Assembly: GCF_010550605.1 (NCBI RefSeq)
Contig: NZ_JAAGNI010000363.1
Span: 41,442-105,441, forward strand
Direction: 5' to 3'
Length of the DNA: 64,000 bases
Source of the DNA: Streptomyces sp. SID9727
Lineage (GTDB): Bacteria; Actinomycetota; Actinomycetes; Streptomycetales; Streptomycetaceae
The translations under genes and the position numbers were made by a program. Shown here in pieces: positions 45,277-53,076 of the stretch (position 1 is the first letter of the stretch; each line of letters opens with the position of its first letter). The notes below the pieces were generated by a model. That model saw only the letters and a list, made by a program, of their open reading frames with translations. It did no database searches and was not told the DNA's origin.

Positions 45277-45690
45277 ATGTCGGTTGACGGGGCGCAGCTG
45301 TGGACGCTGAACCAGCGGCTGCTGGGCGCTGTGATGGATGCCTGCACGGGTGAGCTGGCCGAGCTCGGGTTGGAGACTAAGGAGTTTTTCGTCCTGGCCG
45401 AGGTGGAGGCATCGCCGTACCCGGCCGAGATCGCGACGGCACTGCTGCTCCCCAGAGCGAGCGTGACGGTCTACGTCCGCAACCTTGTCGCCAAGGGGTT
45501 CATCCGGCGCGAGATCGACGACGCGGACCTGCGGCGTCACCGGCTCGTACTAACCGCCGAGGGCACAGAGGCACGGGATCGTGCACTCGCAGCCCTCGCG
45601 TTGGAGTACGACCGCAGGCTGACGAGGATCACTCCGCGGGACCGCGCCGAGTTGCAGCGCATGCTTCAGGAGATGCTCTCGCCTGTATGA
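45277..45690 (+). CDS. MarR-family regulator
   Basis: A 137-aa winged-helix protein. EIATALLLPRASVTVYVRNL is the recognition region, and KGFIRREIDDADLRRHRLVL is the wing with the typical DxRxxxxxLT pattern. ATG 45277 follows GGAGGGGGC. It probably represses itself and the divergent hydrolase. Confidence 0.87.
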   Translation: MSVDGAQLWTLNQRLLGAVMDACTGELAELGLETKEFFVLAEVEASPYPAEIATALLLPRASVTVYVRNLVAKGFIRREIDDADLRRHRLVLTAEGTEARDRALAALALEYDRRLTRITPRDRAELQRMLQEMLSPV

Positions 45691-45694
45691 GTCC

Positions 45695-46420
45695 ATGGTC
45701 GCCAGCGGTTCGCCTGCCCGGTGAACCCCTGCTCGCCAGTGCTGTGCTCGCGTGGATTCGTTGGATCGTTCAGGCTGCGGTGGCGGGTGTTGACGTTGCG
45801 CCGGCGGAGGTAGGTGTGCAGGGCCCGTGACTGCGCAGTGTGGTTGGGGTAGTGCGAGTTGGCGATGGTGAACTGCCGCAGCGGTCCGAAGTGCGCTCCA
45901 GCACCTTCTCGGTGCGGTCCAGCTTGGCGTCGCGCTCGGGGCCAGGCGACTCCTTCCACGTCTTGCTCCGCTGGAAGGTGACACCGCTGCGGGCGAGCAG
46001 GCACCGTAATGCCTCGCGGCCGATCCGGATGACACGGCCGTGCACTCTCCGCAGGTGGGCGGCGAGCTTGGGGATGGGCTAGCAGGTGAAGGGCTGGCCG
46101 AGCTTGCTCGGGCGGGTGGTGGCCGTCCTGACGACGAAGTCCTCGTCGTCAGGACTGGGCAGGCGGGGACGGCCTCCCGCCCACCGAGGGGCCAAGCAGG
46201 CCAGGCCGATCTCATTGAACGGGTGGATCACGTCGCGGACGGTGTCCTCGTCGGCCTGCACCAGCTACGCGATCACCGGCACCCGGTTCCGACCGGCCGA
46301 GGCCAGCAGCGTCATCGCGCACCGGTAGCGCACCGAACTGGTGCTGCCCCGGCGCACGATCTGCTGCAGCTCTGCCCCTCCAGGTCGGTCAACCTGCACA
46401 CATGGACAAGTCCAGCCACT
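45695..46420 (-). pseudogene. IS630-family transposase remnant
   Basis: QQIVRRGSTSSVRYRCAMTL, VQADEDTVRDVIHPFNEIGL and IGREALRCLLARSGVTFQRS are characteristic of streptomycete IS630 transposases. At least two nonsense codons (after RVPVIA and after LGQPFT) and a large deletion/frameshift before the C-terminal SHYPNHTAQSRALHTYLRRR show it is dead. It replaces the membrane gene expected upstream of the tetR at 46574. Confidence 0.82.
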
Positions 46421-46503
46421 GCACCCCCCAGCAGTCAGAGCGGATGTCACCGTGCATCCAGCCGCCCGGACGACCGCCCCGGCGAACCTTCCCGGTCGGA
46501 GCA

Positions 46504-46533
46504 CTAGCATGCTGTACTAGTACGGCGTGCTAG
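46504..46533. promoter_or_regulatory. TetR operator, second copy
   Basis: A near-perfect 30-bp palindrome centred on ACTAGT, closely matching 38979-39008 and located 41 bp before the tetR ATG. Confidence 0.7.
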
Positions 46534-46573
46534 TACAGTGAAGGGTGCTGGGAGAAGCGAAGGAGAGCGGGAC

Positions 46574-47185
46574 ATGGAAACACGCGAGAAGATCCTCCAG
46601 GCCGCCGCGGAGATGATCGCCGAGGACGTAGCGGCGAAGCTGAGCGTGCGCGCGGTCGCCGCGCGTGCCGGGGTGAGCATCGGCTCGCTGAGGTTCCACT
46701 TCCCCACCCAGCGCGCGCTGCAGGACAGCTTGCTCAAGCGGATCTACGAACACCTGCTGCCCGGCGACCCGATCCGGGACCGGACACTGTCGCCCCGCGA
46801 ACGGCTGCTGAACTGCCTGCGGCAGGTTCTCGCACCGCTCGGCACCAACGAGGACGCGCGAACCGCATGGGGCACGGTCTATCGGAGCTTCATCGAACCC
46901 GAACCGACCGAACCGGTACGCACCGCCTACCTCGCCCACGAGCGGGAGGCGGAGCGTCTGGTCGAACACTGGCTGGCCGTGCTCGCCGAGGAGGGCGCAC
47001 TGCCCCCGGGAGACCACACCCGCAACGTCAGGTTCCTTCTCACCGTCCTCAACGGACTCTCGGTCGAACGCGCCCTGCCCACACGCGAATCCGTCCTCAT
47101 CGCCGAGACCGAGACCCTCAACGCCGCCGTCGACCACGTCCTCTCCACCGGCCCCGCACCATCCGCCGGACTCCCCCGGCCGTGA
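46574..47185 (+). CDS. TetR-family regulator (intact copy)
   Basis: A 203-aa repressor: METREKILQAAAEMIAEDVA and AGVSIGSLRFHFPTQRALQD form the helix-turn-helix, and a C-terminal dimer domain follows. ATG 46574 follows AAGGAGAG. Its partial copy lies at 39031-39283. Because the ACTAGT palindrome occurs in front of both copies and in front of the membrane gene at 38270, this protein probably acts in trans on that gene 8 kb away. Confidence 0.88.
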   Translation: METREKILQAAAEMIAEDVAAKLSVRAVAARAGVSIGSLRFHFPTQRALQDSLLKRIYEHLLPGDPIRDRTLSPRERLLNCLRQVLAPLGTNEDARTAWGTVYRSFIEPEPTEPVRTAYLAHEREAERLVEHWLAVLAEEGALPPGDHTRNVRFLLTVLNGLSVERALPTRESVLIAETETLNAAVDHVLSTGPAPSAGLPRP

Positions 47186-47365
47186 ACCGGACCAGCCACC
47201 CCTTCGCGTCGAGGCGCGAGACCACGGCGCGACGGGCGCCGGCGTGGACAGACCGGCATGGTCGGCGGCTATCCGCCCGCCGGGCAGTTGCCGGACTCGA
47301 ATTCTTGAGGGCGACCGCAAAGAAACACAAAGGCACGGAACCAGACGGCGAGGGAGATCTCGATC

Positions 47366-48106
47366 ATGGCGTGGAGCACCCGGGAGATGGCGGAGCTGGC
47401 CGGCGTCAGTCTCAGGGCCGTACGGCATTACCACGACATCGGATTGCTTGAAGAGCCGGAGCGTCGGTCCAACGGATACAAGCAGTACGGCGTCAGCCAC
47501 CTCGTCCGGCTCCTCCGGATAAAGCGCCTCACCGCTCTGGGCTTCTCCCTGTCCCAGATCGCGGGCATGGACGACGACCCGGATGCGGGCCCCGACCCGC
47601 GTGATCTGCGGGCTCTCGACACGGAGCTGGCCGCCACCATCGAACGCCTGCAACACGCCCGCGCGGAGGTGGGCGCCTTCCTGCGCGGACGCGCTGCGAG
47701 CGATCTTCCCCTCCGCTTCGTCTCCGTGGACCAGACCGCCGAGTTTTCTGCCCCGGACCGCTCTTTCGTCACCGTCCTCGGTACGGTCCTCGGGCCCGGT
47801 GGGATGGACGCCTATGCCGACCTGCTCCATCAGGAGCCGCAGCCGGTGGCACTGGAACTCAACGAGCTTCCGGCCGATGCCGACGAGGTGACCCGCCAGA
47901 ATCTCGCCGAGCGTCTCGTGCCGTACGTTCGAGGCCTCCGGGTCCGCCATCCCGGGCTCAGCGATCTGGCTTCAGACGCCCCGCGCGGCCGACAGCACAC
48001 CGCCCGCACCATCGGCGAAGCCATCAGCGATCTCTACAATCCAGCCCAGGTGGACGTCATGAAGCGGCTCGACGGGCTCCTGTCCGATGACGATGCCCCT
48101 CGGTGA
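47366..48106 (+). CDS. MerR-family regulator
   Basis: A 246-aa protein. The MerR helix-turn-helix and wing are MAWSTREMAELAGVSLRAVR with HYHDIGLLEEPERRSNGYKQ. A long C-terminal domain (~residues 100-240) has no cysteine metal site and probably binds an organic ligand. It is paralogous to the MerR at 48323-49075 (convergent). No spaced dyad promoter like that at 49119-49191 is evident upstream, so its own target is unclear. Confidence 0.85.
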   Translation: MAWSTREMAELAGVSLRAVRHYHDIGLLEEPERRSNGYKQYGVSHLVRLLRIKRLTALGFSLSQIAGMDDDPDAGPDPRDLRALDTELAATIERLQHARAEVGAFLRGRAASDLPLRFVSVDQTAEFSAPDRSFVTVLGTVLGPGGMDAYADLLHQEPQPVALELNELPADADEVTRQNLAERLVPYVRGLRVRHPGLSDLASDAPRGRQHTARTIGEAISDLYNPAQVDVMKRLDGLLSDDDAPR

Positions 48107-48322
48107 CCGTACTCAGAGCGCCGCTTCGTGACTCGGTGAGTGTGGCCCAGTGCGCGCCTGATGGTGTGACAAGTGCATGCAGGAGTCGTCGTCACTGCCA
48201 CCACCTGGGCATCAGCGAACCGTGGTCGGTGTGGTCCGCTGACGCACGTGCCTCGTTGCGGTAGGCCGGTCCGACGCTGCGCGGGCGGCACAGATGCGGT
48301 GTGCGCCTACCCGGCGCTGCCC

Positions 48323-49075
48323 TCACCGCTGGGCGTCGTCGCTCTCGCTCCCTGCGGTGCCGTTCTCGACGAGGATGCTGTGAACGCGTCGCAGCACGTC
48401 GAGGTGCGCGCGGTTGTAGAACTCGGTCAAGGCGTGCACGGTGACCGAGTCCGCGAGCGCCCTTTCCCGGTGCGAGGCCCGCCCGAGGTCGGCCAGAGCA
48501 GGGTGGGCCCGGTGCTGCTCGCGGGCTTCGGGCGCCATCTGCTCGGCCAGCCGCTGCCGTACGTCCTCGGGTGCGTCCTCCTCGAGCGCCGCGAACTCCG
48601 CTTCGAGGTCGCCACGGGGTCCCGAAAGCTGTTCCTTGAGGGCGGCAATCGCTTCGGGTGTGAGGATGCTGGAGTAGGCCACCAGCAGGGATCGCTGGGT
48701 TTCGGGCAGGTCGTCGGCAAGCGTCTTGAAGTCCGGGGGCATGTCGAGCGCGGCCCGATTGTCCATGATGGCCGCCAGGTCCCGCCGCATCCGCTGTCGG
48801 CGTTCGATGTCCGCCGCGAGTTCGGCGTCGAGGTCCCCAAGGATCTGCCGTGCCCTCTCATCACCGCTCTCGACCGCGGGGACATCTGCGAGAGCCACAC
48901 CGAGGTCGGTCAGTCTGCGGATACGCAGCAGGCGCACCAGATGGTTGACGCCATAGCGCTTGTAGCCGTTGGACGCCCGTTCCGGCTCGTCCAGGAGGCC
49001 GATCTCGTGGTAGTGCCGGACGGCCTTGGCGGTCGTCCCCGCGAGTTCCGCCAGCCGACGGGTACTCCACGCCAT
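48323..49075 (-). CDS. MerR-family regulator
   Basis: A 250-aa MerR protein with N-terminus MAWSTRRLAELAGTTAKAVR and HYHEIGLLDEPERASNGYKR, and a helical C-terminal ligand-type domain. ATG 49075 is preceded by GAGGGGG. It is divergent from a secreted S33 peptidase. The 24-bp inverted repeat in the shared promoter region contains a TTGACC -35 on each side with a palindromic spacer, the classic MerR arrangement. Confidence 0.87.
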   Translation of the reverse strand: MAWSTRRLAELAGTTAKAVRHYHEIGLLDEPERASNGYKRYGVNHLVRLLRIRRLTDLGVALADVPAVESGDERARQILGDLDAELAADIERRQRMRRDLAAIMDNRAALDMPPDFKTLADDLPETQRSLLVAYSSILTPEAIAALKEQLSGPRGDLEAEFAALEEDAPEDVRQRLAEQMAPEAREQHRAHPALADLGRASHRERALADSVTVHALTEFYNRAHLDVLRRVHSILVENGTAGSESDDAQR

Positions 49076-49118
49076 CAGGAGCCCCCTCTCCAGGATCGTG
49101 CCCGGTGGCCATTGAAAA

Positions 49119-49191
49119 CCCTGCCCCTGGGGCACGGTCAACTCCCCTCGGTTCCGGCTCGCCAGCGGTTGACCGTGCCCCAGGGGCAGGG
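49119..49191. promoter_or_regulatory. Mirror-image MerR promoters
   Basis: 49119-49142 and 49168-49191 are perfect 24-bp inverted copies separated by 25 bp. Each holds TTGACC followed by TGCCCCAGGGGCA, a dyad lying in the spacer between -35 and -10. This would allow one MerR protein to drive both the regulator and the peptidase. Confidence 0.8.
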
Positions 49192-49241
49192 AGTGTGCTG
49201 GACGCGACCACGCCCCACGCACCGATATGCGGAGACTGGAC

Positions 49242-50753
49242 ATGAAACGACAAAGCGGTGTCGGCCGAAACCTGGCCCTCCTGGCGGTCATCGGCCTGGG
49301 CGCGTCACTGATCACTGTGCCCGCCGCCGCCGAGGAGACGAAAACGCCTCAGGTGGTGTGGGGCCAGTGCCCCGACGACGTCGGGGCGGAAGCCGCTCCG
49401 ACCGTGCTGCAGTGCGCCACCGTGCGCGTGCCGTTGGACTACGCCGAGCCGGAAGGCGAGCAGATCGACCTCACCGTTTCGCGGCTGGCCGCCGCCGACC
49501 CGGACAAGAGGCGCGGCGTCCTCATGCTCAACCCGGGCGGTCCCGGCGGATCCGGGCTGGCGCTGTCCGCGCTGCTGGTGGCCCAGGGCCTGCCCAGCAG
49601 CGTCACCGACCGCTACGACTTGATAGGCATGGACACCCGCGGGATCGGTCATTCGGCACCGGTTAGCTGCGGTTTCACCATAGACAGCCCCTACTACTCC
49701 AACATCCCGCCCTACGCGGTCGATGACGCTGCGGTCACCGCGCAGGCGAAGGTCGCTGAGAAGGCGGCCGAGCAGTGCGCGGACAACGACGACGATGGCA
49801 GGCTGCGCCACCTGACCACCGCGAACACCGCCCGCGACCTGGACCGGATCCGGGCCGCGCTCGGCGAGGAGAAGACCAGCTACCTGGGCTACTCGTACGG
49901 CACGGCCCTCGGCGCCGCCTACGCGTCGATGTTCCCCGAGCGTTCCGACCGGATCGTGCTCGACAGCAACATCGGAGACGCTCACCTCGACCGCGACGGC
50001 ATGCGCCGCTACGCGCTCGGCATGGAGCAGACCCTGCCGGACTTCGCGAAGTGGGCCGCCAGCCGGCACGACAGCTACGGCCTGGGCCGCACACCTGGGC
50101 AGGTACGGGCGTCCTACCTCGCCATCGCCGGCAGGCTCGACAAGGCTCCGGTCGCGGGGATCGACGGCGGCCTCTTCCGTCTCCTGACGTTCGGCCACTT
50201 GTTCAAGCAGACGCAGTACCCCACGCTGGCGCAGACCTGGCAGACGCTGCGCGAAGGCGACGAGGCCGCGGCCCGCGGTCTGACGGCCGCCACCGGGGAA
50301 ACGGCGGACGGTGCGCTGTCGCCGACCGACAACGCACTGACCGTGTTCCTCGCCGTCACCTGTAACGACGCGGAGTGGCCCGCGGACATCACCACCTACC
50401 GGCGAGGCGTCGCCGAGGACCGCGAACGCTACCCGCTGTTTGGCGCCGCCACCGCCAACATCAACCCTTGCGCCTTCTGGCCGTACACCCCCGCTGAACC
50501 GCCCGTGGAGGTCGACGCCGAAGGCCCGCGCAACGTGCTGCTCCTACAGAACCGGCGGGACGCGTCGACCCCGCACTTGGGCGGGAAGATGCTGCGGGAG
50601 AAGTTCGGGGACCGCGCCCGGCTGATCAGCGTCGACGACAGCGGGCACGGTGTCTACGTCCTGGGCCGGAACTCCTGCGCGCTGAACACCACCACGCGCT
50701 ACCTCGTCGAGGGGGAGATGCCCACGAAGGACACGTCCTGCCGCGCGGACTGA
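49242..50753 (+). CDS. Secreted S33 peptidase/alpha-beta hydrolase
   Basis: A 503-aa exported hydrolase. A Sec signal (NLALLAVIGLGASLITVPAA) ends in AAA-E with no lipobox. Oxyanion motif NPGGPGGS, elbow GYSYGT (Ser218), acid in NRRDASTP and His in DSGHGVYV are present. ATG 49242 has GGAG 7 nt upstream; ATG 49227 would add five residues. It is controlled from the mirror-image MerR promoter, so it is likely inducible by a small molecule, possibly a peptide it degrades. Confidence 0.86.
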   Translation: MKRQSGVGRNLALLAVIGLGASLITVPAAAEETKTPQVVWGQCPDDVGAEAAPTVLQCATVRVPLDYAEPEGEQIDLTVSRLAAADPDKRRGVLMLNPGGPGGSGLALSALLVAQGLPSSVTDRYDLIGMDTRGIGHSAPVSCGFTIDSPYYSNIPPYAVDDAAVTAQAKVAEKAAEQCADNDDDGRLRHLTTANTARDLDRIRAALGEEKTSYLGYSYGTALGAAYASMFPERSDRIVLDSNIGDAHLDRDGMRRYALGMEQTLPDFAKWAASRHDSYGLGRTPGQVRASYLAIAGRLDKAPVAGIDGGLFRLLTFGHLFKQTQYPTLAQTWQTLREGDEAAARGLTAATGETADGALSPTDNALTVFLAVTCNDAEWPADITTYRRGVAEDRERYPLFGAATANINPCAFWPYTPAEPPVEVDAEGPRNVLLLQNRRDASTPHLGGKMLREKFGDRARLISVDDSGHGVYVLGRNSCALNTTTRYLVEGEMPTKDTSCRAD

Positions 50754-51372
50754 CCACCGGACCCGCGCCGCCGGCACCCCGTCCGCTGTTGACATCTTCC
50801 GGCGTACCCGTCGATGCCGGTTTGCGAGTAGTGGGTCAGTCCGCAGTACCAGTCCTCCCTCGGTGAACGGCGCCAGTTGCGGCGCGCCTGACCGAGAGAC
50901 GCGGCAGTGGGGTCCGCAAGCTGGAGCAGACGCAGGACGGGCCACGGGGCTGACTGCCGTAGTGAAGCTGTGAGAGCTCGCCATTGGTTCGCAGTGGCAG
51001 CAGTACGCCCTGCCGACGCGGGATCAGGGCCGGTGAATGGTGTAGCAGCGCACCGGAGGCGTGGCGCCACTGGTGCCAGGGCTCCGGTGCGTTTCGAATG
51101 GCGGGTCCTGTGGAGGTGCCAGGTGGCCGTGCGTTGTGGGAAAGGCACAGTTGCCGTAGTGCCTCCGGCCGGTGTGCGTGGTCCTCGGTGAGAGCCGAGA
51201 GGTCGGACGGGGACGAGCGGCCGATCGACTTCGCCGTTGGACGTACGGTGGACAGACGCCTTTGGACGGTGCGGCACGAGGTGGCACGGGCCAAGCTGCT
51301 GCGGATGCTCTGAACAGGAAGAATGTCACGAGACGGTACGGCAGGGCATTCCCCGGCATGATCGCTCGCGGT
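50754..51372. other. Gene-free island end
   Basis: A 619-bp segment between the S33 gene and the displaced att copy. This is where an integrase would be expected, but no intact frame or clear recombinase motif is seen. A short plus-strand frame ending EVARAKLLRML at 51313 is not convincing. Confidence 0.4.
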
Positions 51373-51415
51373 CTCGTAATGCGTAGGTCTCGGGTTCGAA
51401 TCCCGAAGGCGGCTC
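51373..51415 (+). repeat. att site, displaced tRNA-Thr 3' end
   Basis: Identical to 30678-30720 over 43 bp. The bases before it do not complete a tRNA, so it is the non-functional chromosomal 3' end left by integration. Confidence 0.88.
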
Positions 51416-51420
51416 GGATT

Positions 51421-51457
51421 AACCCCAGGACTCACTCGCCGTGACCTGGGGTTTTTT
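51421..51457 (+). terminator. Original tRNA terminator
   Basis: A 9-bp stem AACCCCAGG/CCTGGGGTT (51421-51429 with 51445-51453) ends in a run of T. It shares its stem with the hairpin after the intact tRNA. Confidence 0.85.
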
Positions 51458-51540
51458 CATGTCTGGGGGTGGCCGAGCCGACTCGCCACCGCGGCTGTGT
51501 GTTCCACGGCGTTCGCGAGCCCGCCGGTAGCGGTCAGCGC

Positions 51541-52726
51541 GAGAAGCGGTTCAGCGAGCGGCGGTAGGTGCCCATTCCGATGAGCAGGGGGCTGGCCGGC
51601 CTCCTGGTCGTCCGGCGCCGCTCGCCGCTCTGCCCGGCCTGCGGCTGCTCGGGCCCCTCGGGCTCTGCACATTCGCGTGACTCCGGCTCCACGGTCTTTC
51701 GCGACCGTTCGAAGCCGGTCCGCCGGTCGCCGATGAAGACTGTGGCGGGGTGGCCGGTTGACCAGGATCTCGTGCGTCTGGCGGACCGCGAGGCCGGCGT
51801 CGGTGAGCGCCGCTTCGAACGAGGGGGCCCCGGCGGGCGCAGAGCAGCACGTACCGGCCCTTCTCCGGGTGGAGGACCCGGGCCGGGGAGAGTCCGGTGG
51901 TCCGGGTGAACTCCTCGTACGACACGGGCAGTTCCTCGTGCTCGCCCCACGGCGGATCCGTCACGACGGCGTCTACCGAGCCGTCGGGCACGGACGGGAG
52001 GGCCATCGCGTCCTCGTCCAGCAGGCGGACCCGTCGGTCGCGCAGGGTCTCGCCGGGCAGTTGTTCGCGGTGCTCCGCGAGGTCCAGGTCGGAGAAGATG
52101 ACTTCCCGGGCCGGCAGGGCGAGCCGGGCGACCACGAACGAGCCACTGTTGGCGAACGGGTCCAGGAAGGTGTCCTCGGGGGGCGGTTCGGGTGCCAGGA
52201 CCAGCATGGACGACAGCTCGTGCGACAGGGCGCCGCGGGTCTTCTTGGGCCGGGCAGGCTTGGGCAGCCGTGCGCAGAACATGAGGTCCCGCATGTCCAG
52301 GCGGCCGATGACCCAGTACTCCCGGCCCCGGCCGCTGGGTTCGAGCCGCATCCCCGTGGAGGCGGATACCGAGCGCTCGATCTCGCGCTTCGGGGCGCCC
52401 GCGATGGAGGCGAGTTAGCCGTCGACGTGAACCATGACGCGGAATCCCCGGGCACGAGGAATGGGGAGCGACGGGAATTGCGCGTTCTTCAGCGAGCCCG
52501 CCAGCCGCGCCACATTCTCATCGATGTCACTGCACGGGATCTCGGTGATCACCGCAAAGGCGTTCTTGGCGAAGGGAGTGTCGGCGACGCGTTCCATCGG
52601 TGAGCTGGAGGAGAAGAGCATGGCGCTGTCGTCTTGGTACTCCGCGCGGAAGCCGTCGACGAAGCGCGACATGGCATCCGCGACGAGTTCGCCGGCCCCG
52701 GCGGGGTACTGGATGAAATAGCGCAT
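51541..52726 (-). pseudogene. THUMP/TRM11-like RNA methyltransferase, inactivated
   Basis: ATG 52726 opens a frame (MRYFIQYPAGAGELVADAMS) that reaches HVDG and then TAA at 52417-52415. The same frame continues LASIAGAPKREIERSV and carries a methyltransferase core with DTFLDPFANSGSFVVARL and the catalytic TDPPWGE. Past YVLLCAR near 51850 the frame is lost; FEAALTDAGLAVRQTHEILV and HPATVFIGDRR appear in two other frames. One nonsense and at least two frameshifts therefore break a ~390-aa gene. Functional relatives methylate guanosine in tRNA or are uncharacterised. Confidence 0.85.
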
Positions 52727-52914
52727 CCCGGGATGCGTACCGGACCCCGGAGCCGTCGGATCGGCCGTTTTCGGGGGTGTGGTGGCGCTGCGCGCCGGTG
52801 CGGGGACGCGCGCATGTCGGGTTCGGGCCAGCTGTGCAACCGCACCGGCGCCGCAGCGTCCAGCCTTTCCGTTGCTCTGGCGAAGCTGCTCTGATGAAGC
52901 TGGTTTGGTGGCAC

Positions 52915-52998
52915 TGGTCCGACGAAGCTGCTTTGGTGAGGCTGGTCCGACGAAGCTGCTTTGGTGAGGCTGGTCCGACGAAGCTGCTTTGGTGAGGC
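52915..52998. repeat. 28-bp tandem repeat, three perfect copies
   Basis: Units at 52915-52942, 52943-52970 and 52971-52998 are identical, with degenerate partial units on both sides (about 52880-53010). The segment lies in the 350-bp gap between the methyltransferase pseudogene and the GH43 gene. No gene is seen there. Confidence 0.9.
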
Positions 52999-53010
52999 TG
53001 CTTTGGTGGT

Positions 53011-53040
53011 CACCGGATCGGCTGGATGTCCGATCCGGTG
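53011..53040 (-). terminator. Terminator of the GH43 gene
   Basis: A perfect 10-bp stem (53011-53020 with 53031-53040), 10-nt loop, 37 bp past the GH43 stop codon. Confidence 0.7.
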
Positions 53041-53076
53041 ATGTGTCCGGCTCGCCCATTCGGCCGGCAGCAGCTC

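Larger units (their letters stand above)
30678..51415. mobile_element. Genomic island integrated in tRNA-Thr(CGU)
   Basis: A 20.7-kb segment bounded by an identical 43-bp direct repeat: the 3' end of the tRNA (30678-30720) and its displaced copy (51373-51415). Each repeat is followed by a terminator hairpin with the same AACCCCAGG/CCTGGGGTT core, as if one came with the element. The interior is accessory: regulators, oxidoreductases, secreted peptidases and IS remnants, with no housekeeping gene. I see no intact tyrosine or serine recombinase, excisionase, replication or conjugation gene, so it is probably a decayed or cis-mobilised element. Target-site use at a tRNA 3' end is typical of tyrosine-integrase elements. 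Confidence 0.85.

Noticed and set aside
50836..51435. 199-codon minus-strand frame crossing the displaced att copy
   Set aside because: It starts in the terminator and tRNA copy, has no ribosome site and no recognisable domain.
52880..53010. The 28-bp repeat array as a CRISPR
   Set aside because: The repeats are directly adjacent with no unique spacers, and no cas genes are present.
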